NCBI GenBank assembly: GCA_017694795.1
Contig: JADIMM010000070.1
Coordinates: 1-64,000 of the forward strand
Direction of reading: 5' to 3'
DNA: 64,000 bases
DNA from: Candidatus Gallitreponema excrementavium
GTDB lineage: Bacteria; Spirochaetota; Spirochaetia; Treponematales; Treponemataceae
Each line of letters opens with the position of its first letter. Within the stretch, counting starts at the first letter, position 1. The translations under genes and the position numbers were made by a program. A model generated the notes under the pieces. That model was not told the DNA's origin and ran no database searches. It was given only the letters and a program-made list of their open reading frames with translations. Positions 7,801-16,767 of the stretch are shown here, piece after piece.

Positions 7801-9681
7801 CTAATCCTCGGAAAAGGGCTTATACTTAAACCCTGACCAAGTCATACCAAGATGGCTTGAAAACTCCAAAGTGTTAAGCCTTACCCCGTGGACAATAACG
7901 GAAAGAACATTCAAAATCATGTTCAGCCCGTGACCAAATCCCAAAAGAAGTATCCCCAGAAAAATTACAAAACCACCCAATATAGGTCCTGCCATTTCGT
8001 TTACCGTATTGGCTATTGCGGCTCCTGCAAGACCTACCGCCCAAAGCCGGATATAGGAAACGATATCCGAGAATACATTAACAACCCCCAGCAACACAGA
8101 AATTATATTCTTCAGACTCTCCAAGACAGATTTCAGTACACTGTCCTCGTAGTTTGAAAAGATAAAGCTGAGACCAAAACCCACACCAATTAAAGGAAAC
8201 ATGATGGAAGATGCCTTTATATCCCCAAAAAGAACCAGGTCAAAAGGAAACCTTTCGCTGCTCACAACCATATTAAGAACCAGATAATAAATTCCCATAA
8301 GCATAAACAGGGAACCCGCCTCCCCCAGGCATTTTAAAGACCTGATGTTCCTTACAATTCCCTTTAAGTGGGCTACAGCAAGCTGAACCAAGGCAATAGT
8401 AAAGCAGAAAATCTGTAAATTCTGGGTCACTGTGTCTTCAGGAAGGGAAGAAGCATTGGAAATCCAGTTCCAGTCAAGCTTAAGTAACAGGGGTTTTAAC
8501 GATTCAGGGAGACTCTGTGGCGGGACACCGAACCAGTTGCAGGTAAGCATTCCCCAAAGAGTAGTAGTTAGCCCCAGTATCAACAGGAGTATAAAAGGCT
8601 GAAGGTTCTTTTTATGGTTTTTTATTATTGCAAAAACCGAAATCAGGGTAATCAGCAACCCGTACCCCCCGTCACCAAAAATCATACCAAAGAACAGGGA
8701 GAAAAACAGAAGAAACCAACCCGAAATATCATACTCACGGTAACCGGGCACCGTCCCCAAAAAGTCAGAAACCGGGTAAATAAGGGATACGACCTTGTTG
8801 TTTTCCAGTTTTGTAGGAACAGCATCTTCTTCCCCAGGCTCGTCTGACAGGAATCCCCATTTTTCCTGCTTTGCAAGCATTTCAACTTTTTTCAGTTCCT
8901 TTGCAGGAACAAATCCTGTAAGCCATGACAACCTGAGGCTGCCTTCACCTTCCTCACCATCCATTCCGCTGTAAATATTCTCAAATTCAATCTCTTTTTC
9001 AAGGATTTTAAGGTTTTTTTCTATTCCCGTTTTACAGGCAGAAAAAGAATAAATCTGTCTTTCAATTGCCTTGATTTTGGATTTATAATCTTCGTTTTCT
9101 TCCCTGAGCAAACGGGTTGATTTTGAAGGAAGGGTAACAAGAACAGCCTGGGAGGGCAAATCCTGCGGCACATTTCCATTATCACTTACAAGAATAAAGC
9201 GGACAAGATTTTTATCACTGAAAACCTTTAAAACCTTTTCAGTTTCAGGAATCAGGGAATAATATTCTGCCGGAATTTCATAGAGGAAGAGAAAATACCC
9301 TTTTTCTGCAAGGAACCTAAGGTCTGCAGGATCCACATTCCCCCAACGGGAAAAACGCTCAATTTCCTTTGTATTTCCGGTTATAAGATCTTCATAATTC
9401 TTTTTTAAGGAAAGAAGCTCTAAAAACTGGGATGCTTTTTCCACGGCCTCTTCCTTGGTTAATGAAACCTGGATGACATCTTTCCCCTTTACCTTAATAT
9501 CAGAAATCAGAAAAAAAGCCCTTTCCATCATATCATATGTGGATTTCAACTTGGACAGATTCTCACCGTTTCCGGTTAAATCCTCCACATGAACAAGTTT
9601 AAGTTTCCTAAGCTTCTCCAGAGCCTGCTTTTTTTCTTTTTCCAGAACAACAAGAGAAACCTTTTTCATTGGTACAATCAT
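7801..9681 (-). CDS. atpI: V-type ATP synthase subunit I (stator a-subunit homologue)
   Basis: This 626-residue protein has a cytoplasmic N-terminal half of alternating helices (about 1-320) and a C-terminal half with about seven or eight membrane helices. The segment SYIRLWAVGLAGAAIA (about residue 540) holds the conserved Arg that faces the rotor glutamate during ion passage. It anchors the peripheral stalk and forms the ion half-channels with subunit K. Its ATG overlaps the atpD stop, indicating translational coupling, and GGAGAGAGG lies just upstream inside atpD. Length is normal for the family. Confidence 0.93.
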   Translation of the reverse strand: MIVPMKKVSLVVLEKEKKQALEKLRKLKLVHVEDLTGNGENLSKLKSTYDMMERAFFLISDIKVKGKDVIQVSLTKEEAVEKASQFLELLSLKKNYEDLITGNTKEIERFSRWGNVDPADLRFLAEKGYFLFLYEIPAEYYSLIPETEKVLKVFSDKNLVRFILVSDNGNVPQDLPSQAVLVTLPSKSTRLLREENEDYKSKIKAIERQIYSFSACKTGIEKNLKILEKEIEFENIYSGMDGEEGEGSLRLSWLTGFVPAKELKKVEMLAKQEKWGFLSDEPGEEDAVPTKLENNKVVSLIYPVSDFLGTVPGYREYDISGWFLLFFSLFFGMIFGDGGYGLLITLISVFAIIKNHKKNLQPFILLLILGLTTTLWGMLTCNWFGVPPQSLPESLKPLLLKLDWNWISNASSLPEDTVTQNLQIFCFTIALVQLAVAHLKGIVRNIRSLKCLGEAGSLFMLMGIYYLVLNMVVSSERFPFDLVLFGDIKASSIMFPLIGVGFGLSFIFSNYEDSVLKSVLESLKNIISVLLGVVNVFSDIVSYIRLWAVGLAGAAIANTVNEMAGPILGGFVIFLGILLLGFGHGLNMILNVLSVIVHGVRLNTLEFSSHLGMTWSGFKYKPFSED

Positions 9682-10304
9682 CAGCCTCTCTCCTCTGCTT
9701 CACTGGAAGCAACTGCTTCAAGATTTTTTTTGGAGATTTTTCCCCGTACAACAGCGGCAACCTGCTGGTCCCCCAGATACACGGAAATCTTCTTGATATT
9801 TTGTTTGGTTTCCGGAATTTTAACCTTTTCAAACAGATTTACCCTCTGGGTAGTGGTTCTAAGTTCCAGATTGAGAAGCCTTACCTGCTCATCCAGTACA
9901 GAAGCTTCCAAGTCAAGGGACAAAGCCTGTTCCATAAAATCTGCTGCCAAATCGACCCACAAGGGGGTCTGGTAAAGGTCATAATCCCCCCGTATAAAAT
10001 CGGCACCTTCATAAACAGGTATTGTAACACCTGCTATGTTTCCGGTTCCTTTTTTTATGTTCTTAACCTGAACCATTTCCGGCTTAAAGGCATCTTTATC
10101 CCCGAAAACAGCAATCCAGCTGGTAAACTCAGCCTCCAAGGCTTTTTTTTGAGCCCTGACAGTTTTTGCCTTGGCTTCAATACCCCGGATTTCAGTCTGA
10201 AGCTGTTGTTTTTTCAGAGTCAATGTAGGAAGATACCTCTGGTACATTTTCAGGGCATCTTTCTGAGCCTTAAGCTCGTTTTTCGTAAGTTTTACGGTAG
10301 CCAT
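9681..10304 (-). CDS. atpD: V-type ATP synthase subunit D (central rotor shaft)
   Basis: The 207-residue protein begins with the family signature LTKNELKAQKDALKMYQRYLPTL (shown here in part: residues about 5-27) and is mostly two long antiparallel helices with Leu/Lys/Glu heptads. Subunit D is the central shaft that turns inside the A3B3 head. It follows atpB after a 19-base gap containing GGGGTG near the ATG, and its stop overlaps the atpI start. The central insert (about 80-110) is typical of the globular part of D. Confidence 0.9.
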   Translation of the reverse strand: MATVKLTKNELKAQKDALKMYQRYLPTLTLKKQQLQTEIRGIEAKAKTVRAQKKALEAEFTSWIAVFGDKDAFKPEMVQVKNIKKGTGNIAGVTIPVYEGADFIRGDYDLYQTPLWVDLAADFMEQALSLDLEASVLDEQVRLLNLELRTTTQRVNLFEKVKIPETKQNIKKISVYLGDQQVAAVVRGKISKKNLEAVASSEAEERG

Positions 10305-10323
10305 CTACACCCCAACCCAACAC

Positions 10324-11619
10324 TCAGCTTTCGGGCCAGTACTGCCCGATAAGTTCGGTTTTTATTCCGGTTTCTTCCCTGTTGAAACATTCCTTAAGAA
10401 TCTTCCAACCCAAATCCAAAGCCCCTTCCAGAGGCAGATTTACAGAGAGGTCCATCATCTGGCTTTCAAACAATTCCCCGTATTTAAGAAGTTTTCCATC
10501 CCATTCTGACATCATAAATCCCATGGACTTTTTTTCCAAAGTATCCTTATAGGAAGAATAAAGCCTGATCATGGCGTCCATCAAAGCCCTGTGATCGTTA
10601 CGGGTTTTGCCGTTTACATTCTGTTTAAGACGGGAAAGACTTCCGAAAGGTTCGATTCTTCCGTTTTTAAGGTAATACTGACCCTCTGTAATATATCCGG
10701 TATTATCAGGAACCGGGTGGGTAACATCATCCCCCGGCATGGTGGTTACAGCCAAAATCGTCACGGATCCTGCATCGTCAAAGTCAACTGCCTTTTCATA
10801 CCTAGAGGCCAGCTGGCTGTACAAGTCTCCGGGATAACCGCGGTTAGAAGGGACCTGTTCCTGGGTAATGGCTATTTCCTTCATTGAATCAGCAAAATTG
10901 GTCATATCCGTCAACAGCACAAGAACATCCTTTCCCTGAAGGGCAAACTGCTCCGCCACTGCAAGGGACATATCCGGAACTTTGAGGCACTCAACAGTAG
11001 GGTCTGCCGCCGTATGTACAAACATTACGGTGCGGCTCAGGGCACCGCCGTTTTCAAGTTCTTCCTTAAAGTAAAGGTAATCATCATACTTTAAACCCAT
11101 TCCACCCAATACAATCACATCTACCTCTGCCTGCATTGCAATACGGGCAAGCAACTGGTTGTAGGGTTCCCCGGAGCTTGAAAAAATCGGCAGTTTCTGG
11201 GAAACAACCAATGTGTTGAACATATCAATCATAGGGATTCCGGTTCTAATCATCCTCCTTGCCATTATACGCTTTGAAGGATTAACGGAGGGACCTCCGA
11301 TTTCTACAAGATTCTCATGTAGGGCAGGTCCCTTGTCCCTGGGCTCACCGGAACCGTTAAAAATTCTCCCCAAAAGGTCTTCGGAAAAACTGACCTGCAT
11401 ATCGTGGCCAAGAAATTTAATCTTGTCACCCGTTGAAACACCACGGCCACCGGCAAAAACCTGGAGGGAAACCAAGTCCCCGTCAATCCGGTTTACTTCC
11501 GCCAGGGAAACCCCAAAGGCTGTTTCAATCTCTGCAAGCTCGTTATACTTCACACCCTCAGCACGAACGGTAATAACACTACCGTTGATTGACTCGATTT
11601 TGCTGTATATCTTGTTCAT
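10324..11619 (-). CDS. atpB: V-type ATP synthase subunit B (non-catalytic nucleotide-binding subunit)
   Basis: This 431-residue protein has the B-subunit core segments [34 protein letters not shown] in place of a functional Walker A, and [15 protein letters not shown]. The missing GxxxxGKT loop separates it from catalytic subunit A. Three copies alternate with A in the soluble head. The atpA stop and this ATG share a base (TAATG), and AAGGA lies nine bases upstream. The length is slightly below the usual 455-470 residues, mainly from a short C-terminus. Confidence 0.95.
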   Translation of the reverse strand: MNKIYSKIESINGSVITVRAEGVKYNELAEIETAFGVSLAEVNRIDGDLVSLQVFAGGRGVSTGDKIKFLGHDMQVSFSEDLLGRIFNGSGEPRDKGPALHENLVEIGGPSVNPSKRIMARRMIRTGIPMIDMFNTLVVSQKLPIFSSSGEPYNQLLARIAMQAEVDVIVLGGMGLKYDDYLYFKEELENGGALSRTVMFVHTAADPTVECLKVPDMSLAVAEQFALQGKDVLVLLTDMTNFADSMKEIAITQEQVPSNRGYPGDLYSQLASRYEKAVDFDDAGSVTILAVTTMPGDDVTHPVPDNTGYITEGQYYLKNGRIEPFGSLSRLKQNVNGKTRNDHRALMDAMIRLYSSYKDTLEKKSMGFMMSEWDGKLLKYGELFESQMMDLSVNLPLEGALDLGWKILKECFNREETGIKTELIGQYWPES

Positions 11620-13388
11620 TATTCACCATCCTTCAAAAGCTCTGCAGCCCTTCCAACCAAGGTTCCTTTTTTCTCAGAATAAAAGGAGTCTATTTCCTGT
11701 TCTTTTTTCTTAAAACCATCACTCATCCAAGGGGAATAATTCCAGTCGATAAAGAGCTGTCTCAGCTGGTTAAAATAATTTCTGGCTTCATCCTTGTTTG
11801 CAAGTTCAAAATCGGATCCCAGAATTTTTAATATTTTTGAATAAACATAAGTTTGTCTGGGAACATCAGCTGCGGCATCTATTTCATCAAAGGAATTCTG
11901 CTGGAAATATACGGCATCAAGGAATTCACTTTTCAGATAAACAATAAAATCTTCCAGGCTGGTTCCTTCTTCTCCAACAACCTTCATCATGGATTCCACC
12001 TCTGTTCCCTGGCGGAAACAGCTCCTGCCGTATTCAACCCAATCCGGCTTGATTACACTCTTATATTTTGACCAGGAATCCAACGGGTTAATTGCAGGAT
12101 ACTTTCTTGCATCAGATCTTTCCCTGGACAACCCGTGGAAAGCCCCTACAACCTTTAAGGTTGCCTGGGTAACCGGTTCCTCAAAGTTTCCACCTGCCGG
12201 GGAAACTGTTCCTCCGATAGTTACCGAACCTATGGAACCGTCATTCAACCTTACGATTCCTGCACGCTCATAAAAGGCTGCTATGTAAGATTCAAGATAT
12301 GCAGGGAAGGCTTCTTCCCCGGGGATTTCCTCAAGGCGTCCTGACATTTCCCTCAAAGCCTGGGCCCAACGGCTTGTTGAATCTGCAAGCAAAAGGACGT
12401 TAAGTCCCATCTGCCTGTAATACTCAGCCATGGTTACACTGGTATAAACCGATGCTTCCCTGGCTGCAACAGGCATGGAAGAAGTATTACAAATAATAAT
12501 TGTCCTTCCCATCAAAGAAAGCCCGGTTCTTGGATCAGTAAGTTCAGGAAACTCTTTCAATATTTCAACAACCTCACCGGCTCGTTCCCCACAGGCTGCA
12601 ACAATAACAATATCCACATCTGCGTTACGGCTTGTTGTATGCTGGAGAACAGTTTTTCCGGCACCAAAGGGACCGGGAATACAATATGTCCCGCCTTTGG
12701 CAACAGGGAAAAACGTATCGATAAGCCTGATTTTTGTAACCATGGTTTCCTCAGGTTTCAGCCTTTCAGCATAGCAATTAACAGCACGCTTTACAGGCCA
12801 TTTGAAACTCATGGTAACATTGATATCCCTTCCTTTTTCATCGGTAATGACTGCCATTGTATCAGAAAGTTTATACTTACCTGCCACAGCTACGGTCTTT
12901 ACAGTGTATGTGCCCAATAAATAAAACGGAACCATAATTTTATGGGTAAAAGGCCCTTCCGGCACAGAACCTATAAAATCACCGGCCCTGACCTTATCAC
13001 CTGCCCTGGCTATAGGGGAAAAATCCCACTGGGAGCTGTCAGGTACCGGGTCAAGGTAAATACCCCGTTCCAAAAAGTAACCTGCTTTTTCTGCCAGTTC
13101 AGGAAGGGGATTTTGAAGTCCGTCAAAAACCTGTCCCAAAAGCCCGGGCCCCAATTCAACAGACAAAAGCTCACCGGTAAACTCAACCAAATCACCGGTC
13201 TTTATTCCCTTTGTCATTTCATAAACCTGAAGCTGGGCCTTGCCGCCCCGTATACGGATAACTTCGCTTTTCAGTTTTTTTCCGGCAACCTCTACATAGC
13301 CTACTTCGTTAAGGGAAACATCCCCGTCAAATACCACGGAAATCATATTTCCGTTAACAGCAACAACCTTTCCTTTTGTATTTTTCAT
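11619..13388 (-). CDS. atpA: V-type ATP synthase subunit A (catalytic)
   Basis: This 589-residue catalytic subunit has Walker A GPFGAGKT at residues 239-246, the downstream ACGERAGEV segment with the catalytic Glu, [30 protein letters not shown] motifs (Walker B region near 340), and the V/A-type non-homologous insert between about 110 and 200. It hydrolyses or makes ATP in the A3B3 head. GGAG lies seven bases before the ATG, and the start overlaps the DUF2764 stop (ATGA). Normal length and no missing catalytic residues. Confidence 0.97.
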   Translation of the reverse strand: MKNTKGKVVAVNGNMISVVFDGDVSLNEVGYVEVAGKKLKSEVIRIRGGKAQLQVYEMTKGIKTGDLVEFTGELLSVELGPGLLGQVFDGLQNPLPELAEKAGYFLERGIYLDPVPDSSQWDFSPIARAGDKVRAGDFIGSVPEGPFTHKIMVPFYLLGTYTVKTVAVAGKYKLSDTMAVITDEKGRDINVTMSFKWPVKRAVNCYAERLKPEETMVTKIRLIDTFFPVAKGGTYCIPGPFGAGKTVLQHTTSRNADVDIVIVAACGERAGEVVEILKEFPELTDPRTGLSLMGRTIIICNTSSMPVAAREASVYTSVTMAEYYRQMGLNVLLLADSTSRWAQALREMSGRLEEIPGEEAFPAYLESYIAAFYERAGIVRLNDGSIGSVTIGGTVSPAGGNFEEPVTQATLKVVGAFHGLSRERSDARKYPAINPLDSWSKYKSVIKPDWVEYGRSCFRQGTEVESMMKVVGEEGTSLEDFIVYLKSEFLDAVYFQQNSFDEIDAAADVPRQTYVYSKILKILGSDFELANKDEARNYFNQLRQLFIDWNYSPWMSDGFKKKEQEIDSFYSEKKGTLVGRAAELLKDGE

Positions 13389-13942
13389 TTTGTTTCTCCA
13401 AGTATCTGGTCATATATTTTCTTATAGGATTCAATTCCGGCTTCTTCGTTGAATAACCTGATTCTCTCAGCCAGCCGTAACCTTATTCCGTAGGCAAAAA
13501 CATTATCCAAACTGAAAATATCAAAACCGGCTAAAGATTCGGCAAACCTGGCCCCGGCCTCACATAAATATATTTCTGCTTCCAGGGGGTTTTTAAAACC
13601 GGCAGCTGTTCCGGCAGTGTTTATTACTTCCTGGGAAATTCCTCCGGGGAAAATGCCGGCAGCATCCATGTTAAATTCCTTTTTTAATTTTCCTGCCCTT
13701 ATCCCGGCAAGAACATACCTTAAAGATTTTTCATACTCATTCCATTTGTCCAGTGCAGCATATCCGGTTTTTCCACTATAAAAATCCGGTTCCAAAGACA
13801 AAGATGACAAAGCATCAAAATCCTTTGCCGGCAAAAAACGGGAACACAATTCCAAAAATGAGTTCCAGGAAACAGGAAGCTCACCTCCCTGCTCCATTGA
13901 AAAAGCCGGCAACTGTGAAATCAGATAGTACTGTTCTTTCAC
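13385..13942 (-). CDS. DUF2764 family protein of the V-ATPase operon
   Basis: This 185-residue soluble helical protein opens with 'EQYYLISQLPAF', the usual beginning of DUF2764 proteins. They sit between the E and A genes in spirochaete and Bacteroidetes V-ATPase operons, where a C-like or connecting subunit would be expected. That role is inferred from position and not shown here. The start is GTG at 13942, with GGAG six bases upstream, overlapping the atpE stop as GTGA; its stop overlaps the atpA ATG. The tight coupling on both sides supports a structural or assembly role in the enzyme. Confidence 0.8.
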   Translation of the reverse strand: MKEQYYLISQLPAFSMEQGGELPVSWNSFLELCSRFLPAKDFDALSSLSLEPDFYSGKTGYAALDKWNEYEKSLRYVLAGIRAGKLKKEFNMDAAGIFPGGISQEVINTAGTAAGFKNPLEAEIYLCEAGARFAESLAGFDIFSLDNVFAYGIRLRLAERIRLFNEEAGIESYKKIYDQILGETK

Positions 13943-14565
13943 TTATCACTCCACTGTCCTGCAGCTTCTTTCATAATAAGTGCTGTTTTAGGATTAAGAT
14001 AGGCGGCAAACATCTGCGCCACTGCCTCAGAAGAAAAATCATAATATGCGGCTCCGTTATCAACCCCGATTTTAAAACCGGAGTCTATGGAATCATCGGA
14101 TTTTATAACCAGCCCCCTGCTTATTTCATCTTTAAGGGCTGCTTTAAAGCCTGCTTCCAAGGTTTCCAAATCTTTCGGTGAAAGAAGAACAGAAATATCC
14201 TCTGCATTTCCGTTTGACACCCAGTTTTTTACAGTTTCAGGAATAAGGGTTTTCAACATTCCCCCATCGTATGCCTTTGCCGTTTCCCGGTTTATAACAG
14301 CGGAAAGCTGGGCCGCCACTCCGTCCCTGAAAGAAATAAGGATATTCCTTCCTGCCTGCTTAATTGCATCAATACTGGACTTTTCCATTCTCTCTGTTTC
14401 CAATTTTGCAGAACTCAAAATAGAGGCCGCCTTAGTTTCTGCGTCGGAAATTATCCCCTGTGCTTTTTTTTCAGCCTCCGCCAGTATTTCGGCTGCTTTC
14501 TTTTCTGCCTCACCAACCCCGTCTTTTTTAATTTTGTCGATTAATTCCTGCAACTGAATATCCAT
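13939..14565 (-). CDS. atpE: V-type ATP synthase subunit E (peripheral stalk)
   Basis: This 208-residue protein has an N-terminal Ala/Glu/Lys-rich coiled coil (about 10-75, with runs such as EAEKKAAEILAEAEKKAQ) and a C-terminal globular domain, the layout of V/A-type subunit E. The frame extends to TTG 14577, but GAGG at 14570-14573 lies four bases before ATG 14565, so the shorter form is preferred. It is first in the seven-gene operon. No separate genes for subunits C, F or G are present; DUF2764 may cover part of that need. Confidence 0.88.
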   Translation of the reverse strand: MDIQLQELIDKIKKDGVGEAEKKAAEILAEAEKKAQGIISDAETKAASILSSAKLETERMEKSSIDAIKQAGRNILISFRDGVAAQLSAVINRETAKAYDGGMLKTLIPETVKNWVSNGNAEDISVLLSPKDLETLEAGFKAALKDEISRGLVIKSDDSIDSGFKIGVDNGAAYYDFSSEAVAQMFAAYLNPKTALIMKEAAGQWSDK

Positions 14566-14594
14566 ACTACCTCGCAAAGCAAAATATTTATAAA

Positions 14595-14623
14595 ATTATA
14601 GGGAAATGATAATACTAAATCGA
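14595..14623 (-). promoter_or_regulatory. Candidate promoter of the V-ATPase operon
   Basis: On the minus strand, a perfect TATAAT (complement of 14595-14600) is preceded, 17 bases away, by TCGATT (14618-14623), a weak -35. Transcription would start near 14588, about 23 bases before the atpE ATG, leaving room for its Shine-Dalgarno. Confidence 0.5.
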
Positions 14624-14717
14624 AAAAAAAGCTATAAAATATTTGTTATAATCCGGACAGAAATTCAAGGACAAGGCTCAGCAGGAAAATTCCGTGGTAT
14701 AACCTTTCTGAATATCC

Positions 14718-14748
14718 GTGTAAATTTATTTAAATAATAATTTTACAC
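14718..14748. promoter_or_regulatory. AT-rich 31-base palindrome upstream of the V-ATPase promoter
   Basis: GTGTAAA (14718-14724) mirrors TTTACAC (14742-14748), and the AT-rich interior is also nearly symmetric. It is about 120 bases upstream of the atpE -10. It could be an operator or a weak hairpin; no regulator family can be assigned. Confidence 0.3.
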
Positions 14749-14753
14749 ATATA

Positions 14754-14799
14754 AAAAGACCGTCCACAATAAGTCTCAGAACTTACAGAACGGTCTTTT
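14754..14799 (-). terminator. Terminator of the NifU-like/GGGtGRT transcript, with a nested small hairpin
   Basis: AAAAGACCGT (14754-14763) pairs perfectly with ACGGTCTTTT (14790-14799). The 26-base loop contains TAAGT/ACTTA (14770-14774 and 14781-14785). On the minus strand it lies just past the GGGtGRT stop and ends in a T-tract. As in the two IS-like elements, the loop is longer and more structured than a typical terminator loop. Confidence 0.75.
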
Positions 14800-14834
14800 A
14801 AATATTACAAAAAAAATATCCTAAAAAACGGAAC

Positions 14835-15845
14835 TTATTTGTTTAATGCTGTGGCAACATCAACAGCAACAGCAACAGTTGCCCCAACCATAGGATTATT
14901 TCCGATTCCAAGGAATCCCATCATTTCTACATGGGCAGGAACAGAAGAAGAACCGGCAAACTGGGCATCAGAATGCATTCTTCCCATAGTATCTGTCATA
15001 CCGTAAGATGCAGGGCCTGCTGCCATATTATCGGGATGAAGAGTGCGGCCTGTACCTCCGCCGGAAGCAACAGAGAAATACTTCTTGCCTTTTTCTACAC
15101 ACTCCTTTTTGTATGTTCCTGCAACAGGATGCTGGAATCTTGTAGGATTTGTGGAGTTTCCGGTAATAGAAACATCAACACCTTCGTGCCACATAATTGC
15201 AACACCTTCCCTTACATCATCAGCACCGTAGCATTTAACCTTTGCCCTTTCTCCGGTTGAATATGGGATTTCCTTAATAATCTTAAGTTCCCCGGTAAAG
15301 TAATCGAATTTTGTCTGAACATAGGTGAATCCGTTAATACGGCTGATAATCTGGGCTGCATCCTTTCCCAATCCGTTAAGGATACATCTTAAAGGTTCTT
15401 TTCTTACTTTATCGGCCTTTGCAGCAATTTTAATTGCACCTTCGGCAGCGGCAAAAGACTCGTGCCCTGCAAGGAAGGCAAAGCACTTTGTTTCTTCCCT
15501 CAAAAGTCTTGCAGCTAGATTTCCGTGTCCCAAGCCTACCTTTCTGTCCTCCGCAACAGAACCGGGAATACAAAAAGCCTGAAGCCCGATTCCAATTGCT
15601 TCTGCTGCATCAGCGGCATTCTTGCAACCCTTCTTTATTGCAATTGCAGCTCCTACAACATAGGCCCATTTTGCGTTTTCAAAACAAATCGGCTGGGTTT
15701 CTTCCACAGTCCTGTAAGGATCTATCCCTGCCTTGTCACAGATTTCCTTTGCTTCTTCGATTGAGGAAATCCCGTTTTCTTTCAAAGCCTTGTTAATTTT
15801 ATCTATACGGCGTTCGTAGCTTTCAAATGTGATTTTTTCTGCCAT
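14835..15845 (-). CDS. GGGtGRT family protein
   Basis: This 336-residue soluble protein contains the family's naming motif GGGTGRT in the segment VASGGGTGRTLHPDN (about residue 265). The family occurs mainly in anaerobes beside a NifU-like scaffold and has no established function known to me. Other visible features are many Gly/Ala-rich segments suggesting a Rossmann-like or swivelling alpha/beta fold, and a few scattered Cys. The frame is open to TTG 15851, but AGGAG at 15854-15858 lies eight bases before ATG 15845. It follows the NifU-like gene by only 12 bases, so the two are almost certainly co-translated. Confidence 0.8.
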   Translation of the reverse strand: MAEKITFESYERRIDKINKALKENGISSIEEAKEICDKAGIDPYRTVEETQPICFENAKWAYVVGAAIAIKKGCKNAADAAEAIGIGLQAFCIPGSVAEDRKVGLGHGNLAARLLREETKCFAFLAGHESFAAAEGAIKIAAKADKVRKEPLRCILNGLGKDAAQIISRINGFTYVQTKFDYFTGELKIIKEIPYSTGERAKVKCYGADDVREGVAIMWHEGVDVSITGNSTNPTRFQHPVAGTYKKECVEKGKKYFSVASGGGTGRTLHPDNMAAGPASYGMTDTMGRMHSDAQFAGSSSVPAHVEMMGFLGIGNNPMVGATVAVAVDVATALNK

Positions 15846-15857
15846 TTTCAAAACTCC

Positions 15858-16559
15858 TTATTCTTTTCTTGGATCAATGAGTTTTACAGCACCCTGCTCC
15901 GGTGTTGTCCTACCATACTGACCTCTTGCCTTATCCATTGCAGTTGCAGGGTCATCTCCGTTTTTGATAAATTCCATCATTTTTCCAAAATGAATAAACT
16001 TATAACCGATAATAGCATCATCCTTATCAACGGCAACCTTTTCTACATAACCTTCGGCCATCTCAAGGTATCTCGGGCCTTTTTTTACTGTGGCAAACAT
16101 TGTCCCAACCTGGGATCTCAAACCTTTACCCAAATCCTCCAAAGAAGCACCTACAACCAGACCACCTTCCGAGAAAGCAGACTGGGTTCTACCGTAAACA
16201 ATCTGGAGAAAAAGTTCCCTCATGGCAGTATTTATCGCATCACAAACCAAGTCTGTATTTAAGGCTTCGAGAATAGTCTTGCCGATTAAGATTTCCGAAG
16301 CCATGGCAGCCGAATGGGTCATACCGGAGCAGCCGATGGTTTCAACGAGAGCCTCCTGTATAACCCCCTCTTTTACATTCAAAGTCAGCTTACAAGCACC
16401 CTGCTGGGGGGCACACCAACCGATTCCATGTGTAAAACCTGAAATGTCTTTAATTTCTTTTGCCTGAACCCATTTTCCTTCCTCCGGAATGGGAGCGGGT
16501 CCATGATAGGCAGCCTTTGCCAATGGACACATGTGTTCTACTTCTGCAGAATATACCAT
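15858..16559 (-). CDS. NifU/IscU-like iron-sulfur scaffold protein partnering the GGGtGRT protein
   Basis: This 233-residue protein is related to NifU/IscU N-domains: 'TIGCSGMTHSAAMASEIL' matches the segment around the second scaffold Cys, and further Cys occur at CAPQQGAC and DLVC. It is longer than IscU (about 130 residues) and lacks the usual isc neighbours. An open frame extends 21 codons further upstream, but AGGAG at 16569-16573 sits nine bases before ATG 16559, and the extra N-terminus would be an unlikely hydrophobic stretch. It probably binds or transfers an Fe-S cluster, perhaps to the GGGtGRT protein; this is inferred from pairing only. Confidence 0.75.
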   Translation of the reverse strand: MVYSAEVEHMCPLAKAAYHGPAPIPEEGKWVQAKEIKDISGFTHGIGWCAPQQGACKLTLNVKEGVIQEALVETIGCSGMTHSAAMASEILIGKTILEALNTDLVCDAINTAMRELFLQIVYGRTQSAFSEGGLVVGASLEDLGKGLRSQVGTMFATVKKGPRYLEMAEGYVEKVAVDKDDAIIGYKFIHFGKMMEFIKNGDDPATAMDKARGQYGRTTPEQGAVKLIDPRKE

Positions 16560-16657
16560 ACTGAAGGTCTCCTGAATATAAAAATTAAGCCGTAAAAAAC
16601 GACCTATGAAATGATATAGCAAAAAAACTAAAAAAGCTAGACATATTTAACCATGAA

Positions 16658-16693
16658 TAAAAAAAAATCCCGGGAAACATCTTTTCCCCGGGA
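16658..16693 (-). terminator. Terminator of the rimP-nusA-infB operon
   Basis: TCCCGGG (16668-16674) pairs with CCCGGGA (16687-16693). On the minus strand a run of nine T follows (complement of 16659-16667). It closes the operon right after infB, so rbfA and truB, common infB neighbours, are not in this transcript. Confidence 0.8.
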
Positions 16694-16767
16694 AAACAAA
16701 TCAGCACAAAAACTTTCCGGAATCTTCTTTTAGGGATTCCTAAATACTTTTTTCAGAGACCGGTTTT

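Noticed and set aside
9669..10352. 227-residue open frame on the plus strand
   Set aside because: It lies antisense to atpD, has no family resemblance and no binding site. It is a composition shadow.
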